A DNA stretch of 10,364 nucleotides from Gammaproteobacteria bacterium (GTDB lineage Bacteria > Pseudomonadota > Gammaproteobacteria > Eutrophobiales > Eutrophobiaceae), in assembly GCA_015661095.1 (NCBI GenBank), contig JACVQI010000050.1, positions 1-10,364 of the forward strand, read 5' to 3'. A program made the position numbers and the translations under genes. Shown here piece by piece: positions 8,600 to 10,364 of this stretch (its first letter is position 1; each line of letters opens with the position of its first letter). The notes under the pieces were generated by a model, which was given only the letters and a program-made list of their open reading frames with translations, did no database searches and had not been told where the DNA came from.

Positions 8600-8706
8600 A
8601 ACAGGTGGATATTCCCGGCCAGCGGAGCAGCAAATGATCATGTTCAACCAAGTCAGTGTATTTTCTCCCAAATTGGGGTGTGTGGTTGCCAGCGTTGTAT
8701 TAACTG

Positions 8707-8949
8707 AAACCACGGTCAGGGGTTTACCGGCGCGAATCCTCCCCGAGACGACACGGGCCGGATGGTGCCATGGCGGTAAGGAGGTGAACCAGCAGCCATG
8801 GACCAGCCCGCATATTTCACTGCCTGACGTCACGAGGGCGTCGAGGTGCCGGCGTGGCGGGCCGCACGGACTGAAGGACGCTGATGGCATAGCTGACACT
8901 ATGTCGAAGCGGCCTGAGGGAGTACGGTACGGCACACCGAGCAGATCGG
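8707..8949 (+). ncRNA. Candidate structured RNA of unknown class
   Basis: Several strong helices can form. (1) CGGGC (8754-8758), TGGT (8763-8766) and CCATGGC (8768-8774) pair with GCCATGG (8795-8801), ACCA (8802-8805) and GCCCG (8806-8810): 16 pairs with two left-side bulges. (2) CCTGACG (8823-8829) pairs with CGTC-g-AGG (8839-8846). (3) CGGGCCGC (8858-8865) pairs with 8909-8916, enclosing a hairpin at 8885-8906 (CATAG/CTATG core). (4) AAACC/GGTTT (8707-8725). Pairs G8859-U8915, G8887-U8904 and U8885-G8906 exist only in + strand RNA. A + frame at 8634-8972 has GGAG seven bases before its ATG but an odd Arg/Gly/Thr/Pro-rich product, so I do not call it a gene. Possible classes: part of a ribozyme or intron, a transposon-associated RNA, or a new RNA. 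I cannot match it to a known family. Confidence 0.45.
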
Positions 8950-8983
8950 CGACCGCAGTAGGCGGGTGGTGAGATATGCGGGC

Positions 8984-8989
8984 TATAAT
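8984..8989 (+). promoter_or_regulatory. TATAAT -10 box before the oxidoreductase leader
   Basis: A perfect TATAAT (8984-8989) is followed by a GC-rich start region (CCGGCCC). No good -35 lies at the expected spacing (8961-8966 is GGCGGG), so activity is uncertain. Transcription from here would give a leader of about 105 bases that holds two hairpins: GGCC-c-GGCG (8992-9000) with CGCCGGCC (9013-9020), and the terminator-like stem at 9037-9081. Confidence 0.35.
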
Positions 8990-9036
8990 CCGGCCCGGCG
9001 TCGACCCTCGCGCGCCGGCCCCTGATCAAACCGCTT

Positions 9037-9089
9037 GTCCTGGCCGGGATCTACGTCCACGTGGATTACCCGGTCCAGGACTCCTTTTT
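9037..9089 (+). terminator. Strong intrinsic-terminator-like hairpin just before the oxidoreductase
   Basis: GTCCTGG (9037-9043) pairs with CCAGGAC (9075-9081), and CCGGG (9044-9048) with CCCGG (9069-9073), with one bulged T at 9074. A central palindrome TCCACGTGGA (9056-9065) closes the loop. TCC and five T's (9085-9089) follow. It could end a transcript from the structured region, or act as an attenuator, since it stops 11 bases before the ATG at 9101. Confidence 0.6.
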
Positions 9090-9100
9090 AATCTGCTAAA

Positions 9101-10237
9101 ATGAGAGATATAAAATTCATGAAAAACACGACCCACGATGTCATTCTCATAGGCGCCGGTTTCGCGGGACTGGCATGTGCACAGACACTGGCAAGACAGG
9201 GTCTGCAGGTGATGGTGCAGGAAAAAAATCCCTGGCCCGGCACAAAAATCCATACCACCGGTATTCTGGTCAAGGAACTCGCCGAAACCTGGAACCCCCC
9301 GGCCCGTTACTGCAATAAAATCGATCAGGTCAGGTTATACAGTCCCAATATGGACTATCTGGATCTGCATGCGCCGGATTATTATTTCCTGGCCACGGAT
9401 ACGCGCTCATTGCTGCGCTGGCACGCAGAGCAGACCATCCAATCCGGCGCCTCGATCCGCTATGGCAGTATCTATAACGGTTCGGAAAGGCAAGATGGCT
9501 ATCATGTATTAGCGCGGACGGAAACACGGTGCCGATATTTAATCGGTAGCGATGGCTCGCGGTCCCGCGTCGCCAGGCAATTTGCGCTGGGCCGCAATCA
9601 ACAGTTTTTATTGGGCGTTGAGGCCGATTTCCAGCCACCAGCAGGGTTGTCCCCGAAGCATTTGCATGTTTTTCTGGATCAGGATCTCGCCCGCGGCTAC
9701 ATCGCCTGGATCGTCCCCGGTATCCGTGATGTCCGCATCGGCATGGCCACCCGCGCGCCCGAACCCCCGGATTTCGATCGCTTGCTGGCGAAATTGTCCC
9801 GCCACTGGCCTATCGACACCACAGTAAAACCGGTGCGGCGCGCGGGACTGATTCCCTGTGGCGGATTGGTCCATCCCTTTTATACGGAGTCGGTCCTGTT
9901 ACTGGGCGATGCCGCCGGTATGGTTTCGCCGCTGACCGCGGGCGGCATACACCCGGCCATTCATATCGGCGAGCAGGCCGGGCAAATGGTGGCGGAACAC
10001 CTGTTACATCAGGGGGAAAATCCCGGCCGGGCGCTGCGACGGGAATTACCACGATATTATTTCAAGAGCAGTCTGAGATACCTGTTTGATCATCTGCCAA
10101 TCAACAACCGCCTGTACGACAGGTTAATCAGCAAACCTTACTTCCGGCTGCTGGCGCAGACATTATTTTTCCATCATCGCGGTTTGTTATCGGCGGCAGC
10201 GTGGCGCGACATTATCAATTTAAGTCTGGAGACGTAG
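9101..10237 (+). CDS. FAD-dependent oxidoreductase, geranylgeranyl-reductase-like, 378 aa
   Basis: This is a flavoprotein of the large NAD(P)/FAD-dependent family that includes geranylgeranyl reductases. The N-terminal Rossmann motif is IGAGFAG (GxGxxG, residues 18-23) with Glu41 at the end of strand beta-2 for FAD ribose. A middle motif GSDGSRSRVAR (149-159) is the DG motif, and the C-terminal GDAAGMVSPLTAGGIHPAIHIGEQAG (269 onward) is the second FAD-binding site. Length fits the family. The substrate cannot be read from sequence; reduction of an isoprenoid or another lipid is typical of relatives. Starts are at ATG 9101 or ATG 9119 (MKNTTHDV); neither has a strong ribosome binding site. It begins just after a terminator-like hairpin, is separated from the Pds cluster by about 500 bases, and probably has its own promoter. 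Confidence 0.85.
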   Translation: MRDIKFMKNTTHDVILIGAGFAGLACAQTLARQGLQVMVQEKNPWPGTKIHTTGILVKELAETWNPPARYCNKIDQVRLYSPNMDYLDLHAPDYYFLATDTRSLLRWHAEQTIQSGASIRYGSIYNGSERQDGYHVLARTETRCRYLIGSDGSRSRVARQFALGRNQQFLLGVEADFQPPAGLSPKHLHVFLDQDLARGYIAWIVPGIRDVRIGMATRAPEPPDFDRLLAKLSRHWPIDTTVKPVRRAGLIPCGGLVHPFYTESVLLLGDAAGMVSPLTAGGIHPAIHIGEQAGQMVAEHLLHQGENPGRALRRELPRYYFKSSLRYLFDHLPINNRLYDRLISKPYFRLLAQTLFFHHRGLLSAAAWRDIINLSLET

Positions 10238-10364
10238 TGTTGATTTCGCGGCGCTTGCAGCAAATTAGCGCTCCAGCCGCGGTGTGTTTTCAACTCAAGC
10301 AGCTCGACGTCTGGGTGGGCGGAGCAATAACAGGAGTATGGCACAGCAGAAGCACATGCCGGCC
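10238..10364 (+). other. Window end with no supported gene
   Basis: A frame opening at GTG 10238 (VLISRRLQQISAPAAV...) stays open to the window edge, and ATG 10338 (MAQQKHM...) has AGGAG only one base before it, too close to be a good ribosome binding site. Either could be the start of the next gene, but neither has enough sequence to judge. Confidence 0.15.
10247..10290 (+). terminator. Candidate terminator after the oxidoreductase
   Basis: CGCGGC (10247-10252) pairs with GCCGCG (10276-10281), and a competing inner pair GCGCT/AGCGC (10251-10255, 10267-10271) also exists. GTGTGTTTT follows. The loop is long and the T-run short, so this is weak. Confidence 0.3.

Overview
The window looks like chromosomal DNA from a gammaproteobacterium or a close proteobacterial relative. 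It has moderate GC, periplasmic and outer-membrane style proteins, and an OmpA-like cell-wall binding protein. No plasmid, phage or transposase gene is visible.

The centre (about 642-8599) is a divergent cluster that I recognise as regulatory and envelope parts of the 'proteobacterial dedicated sortase' (Pds) system. Leftward from 7404 runs an apparent operon: a PdsR-like OmpR-family response regulator, a PdsS-like membrane histidine kinase, a cytoplasmic protein joining two cyclic-nucleotide-binding domains, a rhodanese domain and a very long coiled coil, and an exported protein of unknown function. Rightward from 7716 runs a PdsO-like OmpA-family protein, then a 49-residue one-helix membrane ORF. 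The sortase and its LPXTG-type target, which usually accompany these genes, are not in the window. The 49-residue ORF sits where the target gene might be expected and could be a small membrane protein or a stump of that gene.

The divergent intergenic region (7405-7715) holds a composite repeat in two inverted copies, made of degenerate heptamers (GTGATTS type) plus a CAGAG/ACACG module. A perfect -10 box lies upstream of pdsO. A related run of heptamers lies between the regulator and kinase genes.

The stretch 8600-9100 has no convincing protein gene. About 8707-8949 can fold into several strong nested hairpins, and the G-U pairs favour RNA read on the + strand. A TATAAT box at 8984 and a strong intrinsic-terminator-like hairpin (9037-9089) follow, directly before an FAD-dependent oxidoreductase of the geranylgeranyl-reductase type (9101-10237). 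This could be an unclassified structured RNA with its terminator, or a short attenuated leader for the oxidoreductase.

The left end (1-334) is mostly non-coding and holds a broken palindromic repeat and a 10-bp inverted repeat, followed by a small unrecognised gene (335-583) that converges on the operon. The last 127 bases hold a possible terminator and no supported gene.

Proposed working model (inference): PdsR and PdsS sense an envelope or glycan-like signal and control the exported protein, the cyclic-nucleotide/rhodanese coiled-coil protein and PdsO. The novel part is the coiled-coil protein and exported partner joined to this two-component system.
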